From NCBI RefSeq assembly GCF_014199415.1, contig NZ_JACIJN010000004.1, positions 1-64,000 on the forward strand: 64,000 bases of DNA, in the 5' to 3' direction. The position numbers were made by a program, and so were the translations under genes. Of this stretch, positions 26,984-36,650 are shown one piece after another. The notes beneath the pieces were generated by a model, which searched no databases, had not been told where the DNA came from, and saw only the letters and a program-made list of their open reading frames with translations. This stretch comes from Sphingomonas endophytica. GTDB taxonomy: Bacteria; Pseudomonadota; Alphaproteobacteria; Sphingomonadales; Sphingomonadaceae. The number at the start of each line of letters is the position of its first letter. The stretch's first letter is position 1.

Positions 26984-28668
26984 CCCGCTGGGGCCCGGAA
27001 CCGCTGGCGGGCGGCGGCACGCGCTTCCATCTGTGGGCGCCCGATGCCGCGAGCGTGACGCTGGAGATCGACGGTGCCGACGCGGCGGCGATGGCGCGCG
27101 GCGCGGACGGCTGGTACGCGCTCGACCGGGCCGAGGGACCGGGCACGCGTTATCGCTTCCGGGTCGGCGAACAGGCGGTGCCCGATCCGGCGTCCCGCCT
27201 CCAGTCTGGCGGCGTGCATGGGTGGAGCGTGGTCCCGGAGACGCGCTACGACTGGCAACACCCCGACTGGCGGGGCCGCGCATGGCACGAGATGGTGATC
27301 CTCGAATGCCATGCCGGGACGCTGGGCGGTTTTTCGGGGATGATCGAGCGGCTGCCGGCGATCGCCGCGGCCGGGATCACCGCGATCGAGCTGATGCCGG
27401 TCGGCGCGTTCGGCGGCACGCGCGGCTGGGGCTATGACGGCGTGCTGCCCTATGCGGTGCAGGAGGATTACGGGTCGCCGGCCGAGCTGCGGCGGCTGGT
27501 CGATACCGCGCATGGGCTGGGCGTCAGCGTGTTCCTCGACGTGGTCTACAATCACTTCGGACCGGACGGGAATTATCTCGGCGCCTATGCCGCCGACTTC
27601 TTCGATGCCGAGGTCCATACGCCATGGGGCGGCGCGGTGGCGGTGGAGCGCGCGCCGGTCGCGCGCTTCTTCGTCGACAATGCGCTGATGTGGCTGCGCG
27701 ACTATCGCATCGACGGGCTGCGCTTCGACGCAGTGCACGCGATCGGCAATCCGCCGTTCCTCGACGCGATGGCGGCGGAGATCCGCGCCGCGCTGCCCGG
27801 GCGGCACGTCCATCTGGTGCTGGAAAATGAAGAGAATGACGCCGCGCGGCTGCGCGACGGCGGGTTCGATGCACAATGGAACGACGACTTCCACAACGTC
27901 ATGCACGTCCTGCTGACCGGCGAAACCAGTGCCTATTATGCCGACTTCGCGGATCGACCGGCCGAGCGACTGGCGCGGTGTCTGGCCGAAGGGTTCATCT
28001 ATCAGGGCGAAGCGTCGGCCAACCACGACGGCAAGCCGCGCGGGAGCGCGAGCGCGCATTTGTCGCCGACGCGCTTCGTGGCGTTCCTCCAGAACCACGA
28101 TCAGGTCGGCAACCGCGCGCTGGGCGAGCGGCTGATCGCGCTGACCGACAAGGCGAAGCTGCGCGCGGCGACCGCGCTCCTGCTGCTGTGCCCGCAGGTG
28201 CCGTTGCTGTTCATGGGTGAGGAAGAGGGCAGCGAGACGCCGTTCCTGTTCTTCACCGATTTCCATGACGAACTGGCCGATGCGGTGCGCGAGGGGCGGC
28301 GCAAGGAATTCGCCAAGTTCGACGCCTTCGCCGATCCGGAGGCGCGGGCGCACATTCCCGACCCCAATGCCGTGACGACGTTCGAGGCGTCGGTGCCGCG
28401 GCCGGGCCCTGAAGCGGTCGAATGGCGGACATTCTATAAAGAACTGCTGACCTTGCGGGGCGAGCGCATCGTGCCGCATCTGGCGGGCGCGATGTCGGTC
28501 GGGGCGCAGGTGCTCGGCGAAGCGGCGGTGGTCGCGCGCTGGCGGCTCGGCGACGGGACGACGCTGGGGGTCGCGATCGATCTGGGCGATACGCCCGCGA
28601 CGCTGCCGGGCGGGGCGGACCCGCTGTTTGTCGAGGGTGAGCGGTTCGTGGCGTGGATCGAAGCGTGA
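26980..28668 (+). CDS. treZ: Malto-oligosyltrehalose trehalohydrolase
   Basis: 562 residues from GTG 26980, overlapping the glgX stop by four bases; a GTG at 26965 is an alternative. An N-terminal CBM48-like domain (TRFHLWAPDAASVTLEIDG) is followed by a GH13 barrel with DVVYNHFGPDGNYLGAYA, DGLRFDAVHAI (nucleophile), HLVLENEEND (acid) and LQNHDQVGNRALGE, all typical of TreZ. It releases trehalose from maltooligosyl-trehalose made by TreY. Together they convert glycogen-derived chains into trehalose, an osmo- and desiccation protectant. Confidence 0.97.
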   Translation: MTRWGPEPLAGGGTRFHLWAPDAASVTLEIDGADAAAMARGADGWYALDRAEGPGTRYRFRVGEQAVPDPASRLQSGGVHGWSVVPETRYDWQHPDWRGRAWHEMVILECHAGTLGGFSGMIERLPAIAAAGITAIELMPVGAFGGTRGWGYDGVLPYAVQEDYGSPAELRRLVDTAHGLGVSVFLDVVYNHFGPDGNYLGAYAADFFDAEVHTPWGGAVAVERAPVARFFVDNALMWLRDYRIDGLRFDAVHAIGNPPFLDAMAAEIRAALPGRHVHLVLENEENDAARLRDGGFDAQWNDDFHNVMHVLLTGETSAYYADFADRPAERLARCLAEGFIYQGEASANHDGKPRGSASAHLSPTRFVAFLQNHDQVGNRALGERLIALTDKAKLRAATALLLLCPQVPLLFMGEEEGSETPFLFFTDFHDELADAVREGRRKEFAKFDAFADPEARAHIPDPNAVTTFEASVPRPGPEAVEWRTFYKELLTLRGERIVPHLAGAMSVGAQVLGEAAVVARWRLGDGTTLGVAIDLGDTPATLPGGADPLFVEGERFVAWIEA

Positions 28669-28693
28669 AGAGGTCGGCGACTCCCTCACATCC

Positions 28694-28780
28694 GTCACCC
28701 CGGCGAAGGCCGGGGTCCAGCCGCGTACGTAACATCCGTGGTGCTGCTTGGCTCTGGACCCCGGCTTTCGCCGAGGTGAC
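28694..28780. repeat. CCCCGGCGAAGGCCGGGG-type palindromic repeat inside the operon
   Basis: GTCACCCCGGCGAAGGCCGG ... CCCCGGCTTTCGCCGAGGTGAC form an inverted pair. A related arm (TGGACCCCGGCGTGCGCCGG) lies at about 28870. It fills the 271-bp gap between treZ and malQ and could weaken read-through or stabilise the upstream mRNA. Confidence 0.75.
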
Positions 28781-28939
28781 GGCGGAGATGGGCGCGCACT
28801 CATCTCCGCCCCGGCGGACGCCAAGGCCCAGTTGGGGGGCCTCGGCGATCTTGCATGGGCGTTCCGTAACTGGACCCCGGCGTGCGCCGGGGTGGTGGCT
28901 TGGTGGGGTAGTGCCGGTTCTTCAGACCGGTCTCCTCGC

Positions 28940-30802
28940 ATGACACTCTCCGAACGCGCCGCCGCCGCCGGCCTCTCGCGCGACTGGGAAGATGCCGATG
29001 GCCGGCCGCAGCGCGTCGCCGATGAGGTGCTGGAGGCGATCCTCGGCTGCCTCGACACCACCTCCCCCGGTGTCCCCTTCCTCTCCGCCGATGCCGGGCG
29101 CGCGATCGACCTCCCGGCTGGCGTGACAGGCGACGCCGAGCTGCTGCTCGACGACGGCAACCGGCTCGCGCTGACGATCGCTGCCGATGGGACGCTGCCG
29201 CCGGTCGAGCGCGTCGGCTATCACCGACTCCATGCCGGTGGGCGCGAATATACGCTGGCGATCGCGCCGCGGCGGTGCGCGCTGCCGAAGCGCGGCTGGG
29301 GCGTCGCGGTGCAGGTGCCGAGCCTCCGCGCGAGCACCGACAGCGCGTTCGGTGATGCCGGTGCGCTGGTCGAGGCGGCCGCGTCGTTCGCGCGCGTTGG
29401 GGCGCAGGCGCTGGCGATCAGCCCCACCCACGCTTTGTTCCCTGCTGACCCGACGCGCTTCAGCCCCTATTCGCCGTCGACGCGGCTGTTCCACAACGTG
29501 CTGCTCGCCGACCCGGCGCTGATCGGATTGCCGCTGCCCCCTGCCCGCGCCACGCCGCTGATCGACTGGCCGCAGGCGGCGCGCGAGCGGATCGCGCAAT
29601 TGCGCACCGCGTTCGAGCTGGCGAGCGAGGGCGCCTTGTCGGCGGCGCGTACCCATCGGCGGCAGCGCGGTGCGGCGCTGGAGGCGCATGCGCGGTTCGA
29701 TGCGCTCCACGCGGCGCTGGGCGGGCATGGCTGGCAGGACTGGCCCGCCGCCTATCACGATCCGAACGGCGAGGCGGTGATCCGCTTCGCCGCCGAGCAT
29801 GAGCGCGAAGTCGCTTTCTACGCCTTCCTGCAATGGCTCGTCGACCTCGGGCTGGCGACCGCGCAGCGCACCGCGAAGGAGCGCATGACGACCGGGATCG
29901 TCGCCGATCTCGCGGTCGGGATGGACGCCGGGGGCAGCCATGCGTGGAGCGCGCGCGACGAGTTGCTGACCGGGCTGACGGTCGGTGCGCCGCCCGATCC
30001 GCTCGGGCCGGACGGGCAAAATTGGGGGATCACCGCGCTCGACCCGTTCGCGCTGCAGCGCACCGGCTTCCGCGCGTTCATCGAGACGCTGCGCGTCGCG
30101 CTCGCGCATGCCGGGGGGATTCGCATCGACCATGCGCTTGGGCTGGAGCGGCTGTGGGTGATTCCGGCGGGCGCGGACGCCAGCGAGGGCGCGTATCTGC
30201 GGATGCCGGGCGCGCATCTGCGCCGGATCGTCGCGATCGAGGCGCACCGCGCCGACGCGGTGGTGATCGCCGAGGACCTCGGCACCGTGCCCGCCGGGTT
30301 CCGCGACACGCTGGCGGCGCGCTGCATGCTGGGCATGCGCGTCTTGCCGTTCGAGCGCGATGCCGAGGGCGGGTTCGTGCCGTCCGCCGAATGGGACGAG
30401 GCGGCGGTGGCGATGACCGGCACGCACGACACCCCGACGCTCGCCGGCTGGTGGAAGGCGCGCGATATCGACTGGGCGGAGCAGCTCGGCCGCAGCGGCG
30501 CGGATCGCGCGCGCCGTGCAGCCGAGCGCGCCGCCTTGTGGCAGGCGATGGACAAACCCGGCGACCCGCCCGCCGCGCCGCCGGTCGACGCGATGATCGC
30601 GCATGTCGCCAGCGCGCCCTGCCCGCTCGCGATCGTGCCGCTCGAGGATCTGCTGGCGCTGGAGGAACAGCCCAATCTGCCCGGCACGATCGACGAACAT
30701 CCCAACTGGCGGCGGCGGATGGATGCGTCCACCCCCGCCCTGCTCGCGCGCCGCGACGTCGCGCGCCGGATCGCCCTGCTCAACGCGGAGAGACACGCAT
30801 GA
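28940..30802 (+). CDS. malQ: 4-alpha-glucanotransferase (amylomaltase)
   Basis: 620 residues from ATG 28940. GH77 markers: FSPYSPSTRLFHNVL, GIVADLAVGMDAGGSHAW, QNWGITALDP, GGIRIDHALGLERLW (nucleophile Asp), VVIAEDLGTVP (acid Glu) and GTHDTPTLAGWW. It moves glucan chains between malto-oligosaccharides, recycling short chains into lengths usable by TreY or phosphorylase. The stop overlaps the treY start (ATGA). About 110 extra N-terminal residues before the barrel are normal for the bacterial MalQ group. Confidence 0.95.
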   Translation: MTLSERAAAAGLSRDWEDADGRPQRVADEVLEAILGCLDTTSPGVPFLSADAGRAIDLPAGVTGDAELLLDDGNRLALTIAADGTLPPVERVGYHRLHAGGREYTLAIAPRRCALPKRGWGVAVQVPSLRASTDSAFGDAGALVEAAASFARVGAQALAISPTHALFPADPTRFSPYSPSTRLFHNVLLADPALIGLPLPPARATPLIDWPQAARERIAQLRTAFELASEGALSAARTHRRQRGAALEAHARFDALHAALGGHGWQDWPAAYHDPNGEAVIRFAAEHEREVAFYAFLQWLVDLGLATAQRTAKERMTTGIVADLAVGMDAGGSHAWSARDELLTGLTVGAPPDPLGPDGQNWGITALDPFALQRTGFRAFIETLRVALAHAGGIRIDHALGLERLWVIPAGADASEGAYLRMPGAHLRRIVAIEAHRADAVVIAEDLGTVPAGFRDTLAARCMLGMRVLPFERDAEGGFVPSAEWDEAAVAMTGTHDTPTLAGWWKARDIDWAEQLGRSGADRARRAAERAALWQAMDKPGDPPAAPPVDAMIAHVASAPCPLAIVPLEDLLALEEQPNLPGTIDEHPNWRRRMDASTPALLARRDVARRIALLNAERHA

Positions 30803-33102
30803 CGCCCCCCCGCGCCACCTATCGTTTCCAGTTCCACAAGGACTTCACCTTCGCCGATGCCGAGGCGCTGGTGCCGTATCTCGACGATCTGGGCATCAGC
30901 CACGTCTATGCCTCGCCGGTCACCACCGCCGCGCCCGGGTCGACGCACGGCTATGACGTGGTTGACCCGACGACGATCAACCCCGAACTGGGCGGCGAGG
31001 CGGCGTTCCGGTCGCTGGTCGCGGCGCTGCGAGCGCGGGACATGGGGATCATCATCGACATCGTCCCCAATCACATGGGTGTCGCGGGCGACAGCAACGC
31101 GTGGTGGCAGGACGTGCTGATGCACGGTCCCGACAGCGCGCATGCCGCGGTGTTCGACATCGACTGGCGCGAGCGGGTCGTGCTGCCGGTGCTCGGCGCG
31201 CCGTTGTCCGAGACGCTGGCGAACGGCGACCTCACGCTGGAGCGTGACGGTGCGCGCTGGACGATCGTCGCTTATGGCGAACATCGCTTTCCGGTGCGCG
31301 ACGCGGATCAGGATACGGCCGACGCGCTCCCGCTCGCAGAACTGCTCGCCCGCCAGCATTACCGGCTCGCTTACTGGCGGGTCGCCAACGATGAGCTGAA
31401 CTGGCGACGGTTCTTCTCGATCAACGAGCTGGCCGGCGTGCGGATCGAGGACCCGGCGGTGTTCGAGAAGACACACGCGCTCTATTTCCGGCTGCACGAC
31501 GAGGGGCTGATCGACGGGGTGCGCGTCGACCACGTCGACGGGCTGACCGATCCGATCGGCTATTGCCGCGCGCTGCGGGCACGGCTCGGCGATAACGCGT
31601 GGATCGTGATCGAGAAGATCCTCGCCGCCGGTGAGCCGCAGCCGCTCGGGTGGGGGGTCGACGGCACCAGCGGCTACGACTTCATGGAACAGGTCGCCAG
31701 CCTGCTCCACGATCCCGCCGGCGCCGAGCCGCTCGGTAGCCTGTGGGAAGAGATTAGCGGACGCAGCGCGTCGTTCGAGCCCGAGGAATTCCAGGCGCGA
31801 CAGGACCTGCTGTCGTGGCAGTTCAGCGGGCAGCTCGATGCGTGCGTCGCCGCCTTCCACGCAGTCGCGCCGGAGGGCATCACCGCCGCGATGCTGCGCC
31901 GCGCGATCGAGCGATTGCTATGGGTGTTCCCGGTCTATCGCACCTATGGCCCCGACGCGCCCGCCAGCGACGCCGCGATCCGGGCGGAAGCGCGCGCGCG
32001 CGTCGCCGAGCTGATCCCGCCGGGCGAGACGCACGTCGTCGATCTGGTGCTGGCGTGGCTGGCGGGCGACGGTCCGGCGGAAACGGCCGAGGCGGTGCGG
32101 CGCTTCCAGCAACTCTCCGCGCCGATCGCTGCCAAGGCGGTCGAGGACACCGGCTTCTATCGCTACGGCCGGCTGCTGTCGCGCAACGATGTCGGCTTCG
32201 ACGCCGAACGGATGGGAATAACCCCGGGCGACTTCCACGCGCTGATGGAAGCGCGCGCCCGCGACGTGCCGCACGCGATGCTGACCACCGCAACTCACGA
32301 CCACAAGCGCGGTGAAGACACGCGCGCGCGGCTCGCGGCGATCAGCGCGCACCCCGCGGCGTGGCGCGCGGCGGCGCTGGCGTGGCTGGAGCGCGACGAC
32401 GGCGGCGTCGACGATGCCGACCGCTATATGCTGTTTCAGACGCTCGTCGGCGCGTGGCCCGAAAGCGGTGCGACCGCCGACTTCGTCGAACGCGTGACGG
32501 CGTGGCAGCAGAAGGCGCTACGCGAGGCGAAGCTGCGGTCCTCGTGGGAAGCGCCCGACGAAGTTTATGAGGCAGCAGCCGCGGCGCTGGTCGAGGCGCT
32601 GCCCGGCGATGCCGAAGCGCTGGCGCTGATCGCGCGCACCGTCGCGATGCTCGACGCGACCGCGCAGGACAATGCACTGGCGCAGGTGTTGCTCCGCTAC
32701 ACCGTGCCGGGAGTGCCCGATCTGTATCAGGGCACCGAGTTCGCCGACCTCAGCCTCGTCGATCCCGACAACCGCCGCCCGGTCAATTACGACGCGCGGC
32801 GCGTGGCGCTGGCGGGCGACGCTCCGGCCAAGCTGCGGTTGATCGCCGATCTGTTGCGGCTGCGGCGCGACGATCCCGCGCTATTCGCCGATGGCGATTA
32901 CGCACCGGCACAGGTCGACGGACCCGACGCGGCGCGGCTACTGGCGTTCGAGCGGCGCCACGACGGGCGCGTACTGCGCGTCGCCGTCGCGCTCGGTGGC
33001 CGCCGGGCCGGTGGCGACACGCGGATCGTTTTCGCCTCGGGTCACCGCACCGACGCCGCAACGCTGTTCGGCAGCGAGGCGATCTGGTACGAGCGCGGCT
33101 GA
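30799..33102 (+). CDS. treY: Malto-oligosyltrehalose synthase
   Basis: 767 residues from ATG 30799, overlapping malQ by four bases. GH13 subfamily 26 features: RATYRFQFHKDFTFADA at the N-terminus, YASPVTTAAPGSTHGYDVVD, IIIDIVPNHMGV, GVRVDHVDGLTDP (nucleophile), WIVIEKILAAGE (acid) and TTATHDHKRGEDTRARL. It rearranges the reducing end of malto-oligosaccharides from alpha-1,4 to alpha,alpha-1,1, giving maltooligosyl-trehalose for TreZ. It is the last gene of the operon. A GCCGTTCC/GGAACGGC hairpin at 33118-33138 follows, without a T-run. Confidence 0.97.
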   Translation: MTPPRATYRFQFHKDFTFADAEALVPYLDDLGISHVYASPVTTAAPGSTHGYDVVDPTTINPELGGEAAFRSLVAALRARDMGIIIDIVPNHMGVAGDSNAWWQDVLMHGPDSAHAAVFDIDWRERVVLPVLGAPLSETLANGDLTLERDGARWTIVAYGEHRFPVRDADQDTADALPLAELLARQHYRLAYWRVANDELNWRRFFSINELAGVRIEDPAVFEKTHALYFRLHDEGLIDGVRVDHVDGLTDPIGYCRALRARLGDNAWIVIEKILAAGEPQPLGWGVDGTSGYDFMEQVASLLHDPAGAEPLGSLWEEISGRSASFEPEEFQARQDLLSWQFSGQLDACVAAFHAVAPEGITAAMLRRAIERLLWVFPVYRTYGPDAPASDAAIRAEARARVAELIPPGETHVVDLVLAWLAGDGPAETAEAVRRFQQLSAPIAAKAVEDTGFYRYGRLLSRNDVGFDAERMGITPGDFHALMEARARDVPHAMLTTATHDHKRGEDTRARLAAISAHPAAWRAAALAWLERDDGGVDDADRYMLFQTLVGAWPESGATADFVERVTAWQQKALREAKLRSSWEAPDEVYEAAAAALVEALPGDAEALALIARTVAMLDATAQDNALAQVLLRYTVPGVPDLYQGTEFADLSLVDPDNRRPVNYDARRVALAGDAPAKLRLIADLLRLRRDDPALFADGDYAPAQVDGPDAARLLAFERRHDGRVLRVAVALGGRRAGGDTRIVFASGHRTDAATLFGSEAIWYERG

Positions 33103-33288
33103 GCCGGTTTCCCGGACGCCGTTCCGACCGGGAACGGCGGCGGACGGCACGGGAGACGGAATGCGCTCGCCGCGACTCCGGAGTCATGGAATTGTCTTAC
33201 ATGACGTGCACGGGCCGGCTCGGCGTTCGGGCATGATCGTGTCCGGAACGACGCAGATATCCTCAAGAAACGTTCGGGATGGAGTTTG

Positions 33289-33933
33289 ATGTTCGCCTGG
33301 TTCCAGCGACTGTTGCCGAAAACCGGCAACTTCTTCGAGCAATTCGAGGGACATGCCGCGATCGGTCTCGCCGCCGCGCACGCCACTGCGCAGTTGCTGG
33401 AGGGCGGGCCGGATCGTTCCGCGCTGCTCGTCGAGATCAACAAGCGCGAGAATGAGGCCGACGAGATCACGCGCGACGTGCTGAAAAGCGTCCGTGCGAC
33501 TTTCCTGACCCCCTTCGACCGCGGTGCGATCACCGCGCTGATCGGCGCGCTAGACGACACGATCGACGAAATGTACGCCGCGGCGGCCGCGATCGACCTG
33601 TATGGGCTCACCGAATATGCCCCCGAAATGCGCGAGATGGCGCAGGTGGCGGTCGACGCCGCCGGGCTGGCGGTCGAGGCGATGCCGCTGCTGCGCGACG
33701 TGAGCCGCAACGGCCCGCGGCTGCACGAGCTGACCGAGCAGCTGATCCGGCTGGAAGGCCGCGCTGACGATTGCCACGCCGCCGGGCTGCGCCGCTCGCT
33801 GGAGCAATATGGCAAGAGCGACACGCTGCGCTTCGTGGTCGAGCGCGAAATCTACAAGCATCTGGAGCGGATCCTCGATGCCTTCGAGGATGTCGCCGAC
33901 GAGATCGACGGCATCGTCATCGACCACGCCTGA
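33289..33933 (+). CDS. DUF47 PhoU-like protein, Pit accessory factor
   Basis: 214 residues from ATG 33289, with GGAG at 33281-33284 as ribosome binding site. All-helical PhoU-like fold: FEQFEGHAAIGLAAAHATAQLL, INKRENEADEITRDVLKSVRATFLTPFDRGAITALI, LDDTIDEMYAAAAA. The motif E-x-E/D-x-D (ENEADE) is the metal-binding feature of this family. Such proteins regulate or assist the neighbouring low-affinity phosphate transporter. Pit starts 19 bp downstream, so the two are one operon. Confidence 0.92.
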   Translation: MFAWFQRLLPKTGNFFEQFEGHAAIGLAAAHATAQLLEGGPDRSALLVEINKRENEADEITRDVLKSVRATFLTPFDRGAITALIGALDDTIDEMYAAAAAIDLYGLTEYAPEMREMAQVAVDAAGLAVEAMPLLRDVSRNGPRLHELTEQLIRLEGRADDCHAAGLRRSLEQYGKSDTLRFVVEREIYKHLERILDAFEDVADEIDGIVIDHA

Positions 33934-33951
33934 CGCCCGGTCGACGCACCC

Positions 33952-34965
33952 ATGCACGAACTCGCCTTTCCGTTGCTGGTCGGCCTGATCCTGGTCGCGC
34001 TGGCGTTCGATTACCTCAACGGCCTGCACGACGCCGCCAATTCGATCGCGACGGTCGTCGCCACGCGGCTGCTGTCGCCGGTGCAGGCGGTGGCGTTCGC
34101 CGCCTTCTTCAATTTCGCGGCCTATTTCCTGACGCTCGCCGTCCCCAGCCTCCACGCCGTCGCCGAGACGATCGGCAAGGGCCTGATCGATCAGGACGTC
34201 ATCACCCCTGCGGTGATCTTCGGCGCGCTGGGCGGGGCGATGTCGTGGAACGTCATCACCTGGCTGAAGGGTATCCCCTCGTCGAGCAGCCATGCGCTGG
34301 TCGGCGGACTGGTCGGCGCGGGGGTCGCGCACGCCGGGATCACCGGGGTGAAATGGGCCGGGCTCAACAAGACGCTGCTCGCGATCGTGCTGTCGCCGAT
34401 GATCGGCATGTTCCTCGCGATGGCGGTGATGCTGGTGTCGAGCTGGGCGCTGCGCCGCTCGACCGCGCCGCAGGCGGAGCGCAGCTTCCGCGCGCTGCAC
34501 CTGCTGTCGTCGGCTGCCTATTCGCTGAGCCACGGGCTCAACGACGCGCAGAAGACGATGGGGATCATCACCGTGCTGCTCTATTCGACCGGCTATCTGA
34601 GCGGGCCGTTCGAGGTGCCGCACTGGGTGGCGATCAGTTGCTATATCGCCATCGCTTTGGGCACGATGACCGGCGGGTGGCGGATCATCGAGACGATGGG
34701 CTCGCGGATCACGCGGCTCTCGCAGCATCAGGGGTTCAGCGCGTCGCTGGCGGGGTCGATCGTGGTGTTCAGCGCCTCGACGCTCGGCATCCCGGTATCG
34801 ACCACGCATACGATCACCGGGTCGATCATCGGCGCGGGCGTGTCGCGGCGCGCCTCCGCGGTACGCTGGGGGGTAGCCAAGAATGTCGTCGTCGCATGGG
34901 TCATCACGATCCCGGCCTCGGCCGTGGTCGGTGCGCTGGTCTATTCGACGACCTTGCTGTTCTAG
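33952..34965 (+). CDS. pit: Low-affinity inorganic phosphate transporter
   Basis: 337 residues with about 10 membrane helices. The duplicated PiT signature is clear: FDYLNGLHDAANSIATVVATR in the first half and SLSHGLNDAQKTMGIITVLL in the second, with GIPSSSSHALVGGLVGAG and GIPVSTTHTITGSIIGAG as the matching internal repeat. It carries metal-phosphate with H+ or Na+ across the inner membrane. Length is compact, as in the DUF47-linked subgroup. Confidence 0.95.
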   Translation: MHELAFPLLVGLILVALAFDYLNGLHDAANSIATVVATRLLSPVQAVAFAAFFNFAAYFLTLAVPSLHAVAETIGKGLIDQDVITPAVIFGALGGAMSWNVITWLKGIPSSSSHALVGGLVGAGVAHAGITGVKWAGLNKTLLAIVLSPMIGMFLAMAVMLVSSWALRRSTAPQAERSFRALHLLSSAAYSLSHGLNDAQKTMGIITVLLYSTGYLSGPFEVPHWVAISCYIAIALGTMTGGWRIIETMGSRITRLSQHQGFSASLAGSIVVFSASTLGIPVSTTHTITGSIIGAGVSRRASAVRWGVAKNVVVAWVITIPASAVVGALVYSTTLLF

Positions 34966-34979
34966 GAACCAAGCTTTCC

Positions 34980-35054
34980 GTCATTGCGAGCGTCGCGAAG
35001 CAATCCAGGGCCGGACCACGGCGCCCTGGATTGCTTCGCTGCGCTCGCGATGAC
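34980..35054. repeat. GTCATTGCGAG-type palindromic repeat
   Basis: A 75-bp inverted repeat from GTCATTGCGAGCGTCGCGAA to CTCGCGATGAC with AAGCAATCCAGGGC and GCCCTGGATTGCTT as inner arms. It lies right after pit and upstream of the DUF4403 lipoprotein. Confidence 0.8.
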
Positions 35055-35121
35055 GAACGGCAACATGGATCAAATCCGGCCGTTACGGATTGGTAACATC
35101 AATCAGGTGACGGAGACCGGC

Positions 35122-36582
35122 GTGCGGCGCGTGTTGCTCTTTTTCGTGCTGCTCGCCGCGGGTTGCGCGCGGCATGAGCCCTCCCCTGCCCCGCCGCGCG
35201 TCGAAAGCGCGATCGCGCCTTTCCCCGACCAGACCTCGACGATCGTCGTTCCCGTCACCGCACGGCTCGACCAGCTCGAGCGCGGGCTCGACAAGCGCAC
35301 GCCAAGGGTGCTGTGGACGATCGACGAGCATCGCGACAAATGCGTCAAGGGCAAGCGCGTCGACCTCGGGATCGGCAAGGTCAAGGTAACGCCCGATCTC
35401 GGCTGCCGGCTGGTCGGGCAGGTCACGCGCGGCACCATCCGCGTGTCCGGGCGCGGCGAGCGGCTCGACATCACCATGCCGGTGTCCGCCGTGATCCATG
35501 TCCGCAATATCGGCGGCGTGCTTGGCGAGACGGTGACCGCCCGCGCCCTGGTCCACGCCACCGGCAAGCTCGCGATTGTCGGCAACTGGCAACCGCGCGC
35601 GACGCTCGACCTCGCCTATGACTGGCGCGAGCCGCCGGGGATCGAGATCGCCGGGCAGCGGATCACCTTCACCAGCCGCGCCGACCAGAAACTGAAGCGC
35701 GTCGTCGCGAAGCTGGAGCGCGACCTGCCCGGCGAGGTGGCGCGGCTCGACCTGCGCGCGCAACTCGACGGCGCGTGGCGGCACGGCTTCACCGTGATCG
35801 AACTCAGCAAGCGCAACCCGCCGGCGTGGATGCGGATCGCACCGCGCGCCCTCGGAGTCGGCGGCTATCGCGTCGCGGGGCGCGAACTGCAACTGACGCT
35901 CGCCGCCGAGGCCCTGACGCAGACGTTCGTCGGCAAGCGGCCCGCCGATCCCGCGCCGACGCCGCTGCCGCCTCCGTCACGGGTCGCGGGGCAGCCCGGC
36001 TTGCGGTTCTTCATCCCGGTACTGGCCGATTACGCCCAGCTCGAGCCAGTGGTGTTGCGAACGCTGCGCAAGCTGGCGGCGAAGGGCATCTCGCTGACCG
36101 GCGTCGGCGCGGTCGACGTCGATTTCGGCAGGGTGACGGTCTATGCCACCAGCAACAACCGGCTTGCGGTGGGCGTCACCGCGCGGGTGGTGCCGCGCGA
36201 CCGGCGCTTCCCCGCGACCAGCGGCGAGGCGTGGCTGACCGCGCAGCCGTATAACGAGGAAAATTCGCAGCTGGTGCGCGCGCGCGACGTGCAGCTGGCG
36301 GCCGACACCGACTCGGATGCGGTCGACCTGATCGTCAGCCTGCTCGACGCGACCCAGGTGCAACAGGCGGTGGCGCTGGCGTTGCAGCACGATTTCGCGC
36401 CCGATTACCAGCAGGTGCTCGCCAAGGCGCAGGCGGCGATCGGTGCCCGACAGCAGGGGGACTTCTTCCTGTCGACCGACGTGACGCGCGTGACGACCGG
36501 GCGGTTGCAGGTGACCGGTGCCGGGTTGTTCCTGCCGGTCCGCGCCGAGGGCGTGGCGCGGATCGCCTATCGGCCGCGGTGA
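35122..36582 (+). CDS. DUF4403 lipoprotein
   Basis: 486 residues from GTG 35122, chosen for the GGAG seven bases upstream and because it gives a clean lipoprotein signal: RRVLLFFVLLAAGC with lipobox LAAGC and Cys at residue 15. An upstream GTG (35107) or ATG (35065) would give a longer n-region. The body has the duplicated beta-rich pattern of DUF4403 (ITFTSRADQKLKRVVAKLER; VRARDVQLAADTDSDAVDLI). The function is unknown; the fold resembles lipid-binding tubular domains in some predictions, which I cannot test. Asp16 is absent after the Cys (CARHE), so it probably goes to the outer membrane. Confidence 0.8.
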   Translation: MRRVLLFFVLLAAGCARHEPSPAPPRVESAIAPFPDQTSTIVVPVTARLDQLERGLDKRTPRVLWTIDEHRDKCVKGKRVDLGIGKVKVTPDLGCRLVGQVTRGTIRVSGRGERLDITMPVSAVIHVRNIGGVLGETVTARALVHATGKLAIVGNWQPRATLDLAYDWREPPGIEIAGQRITFTSRADQKLKRVVAKLERDLPGEVARLDLRAQLDGAWRHGFTVIELSKRNPPAWMRIAPRALGVGGYRVAGRELQLTLAAEALTQTFVGKRPADPAPTPLPPPSRVAGQPGLRFFIPVLADYAQLEPVVLRTLRKLAAKGISLTGVGAVDVDFGRVTVYATSNNRLAVGVTARVVPRDRRFPATSGEAWLTAQPYNEENSQLVRARDVQLAADTDSDAVDLIVSLLDATQVQQAVALALQHDFAPDYQQVLAKAQAAIGARQQGDFFLSTDVTRVTTGRLQVTGAGLFLPVRAEGVARIAYRPR

Positions 36583-36650
36583 CGATCCGCCGTTCCCGGT
36601 CCGTCTGTCCGTCACCTCGGACCTAATCCGCGGTGACGGAGTGAAACGGT

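Noticed and set aside
24470-33102. Very long frames (for example 937 codons on the minus strand at 24470-27283 and a long second frame over malQ)
   Set aside because: They lie opposite or out of phase with clear GH13 and GH77 genes. High GC makes such open frames common. Only the treY part of the long plus-strand frame is real.
33118-33138. Hairpin after treY as intrinsic terminator
   Set aside because: The stem is good, but no T-run follows on the plus strand, so I do not call it a terminator.
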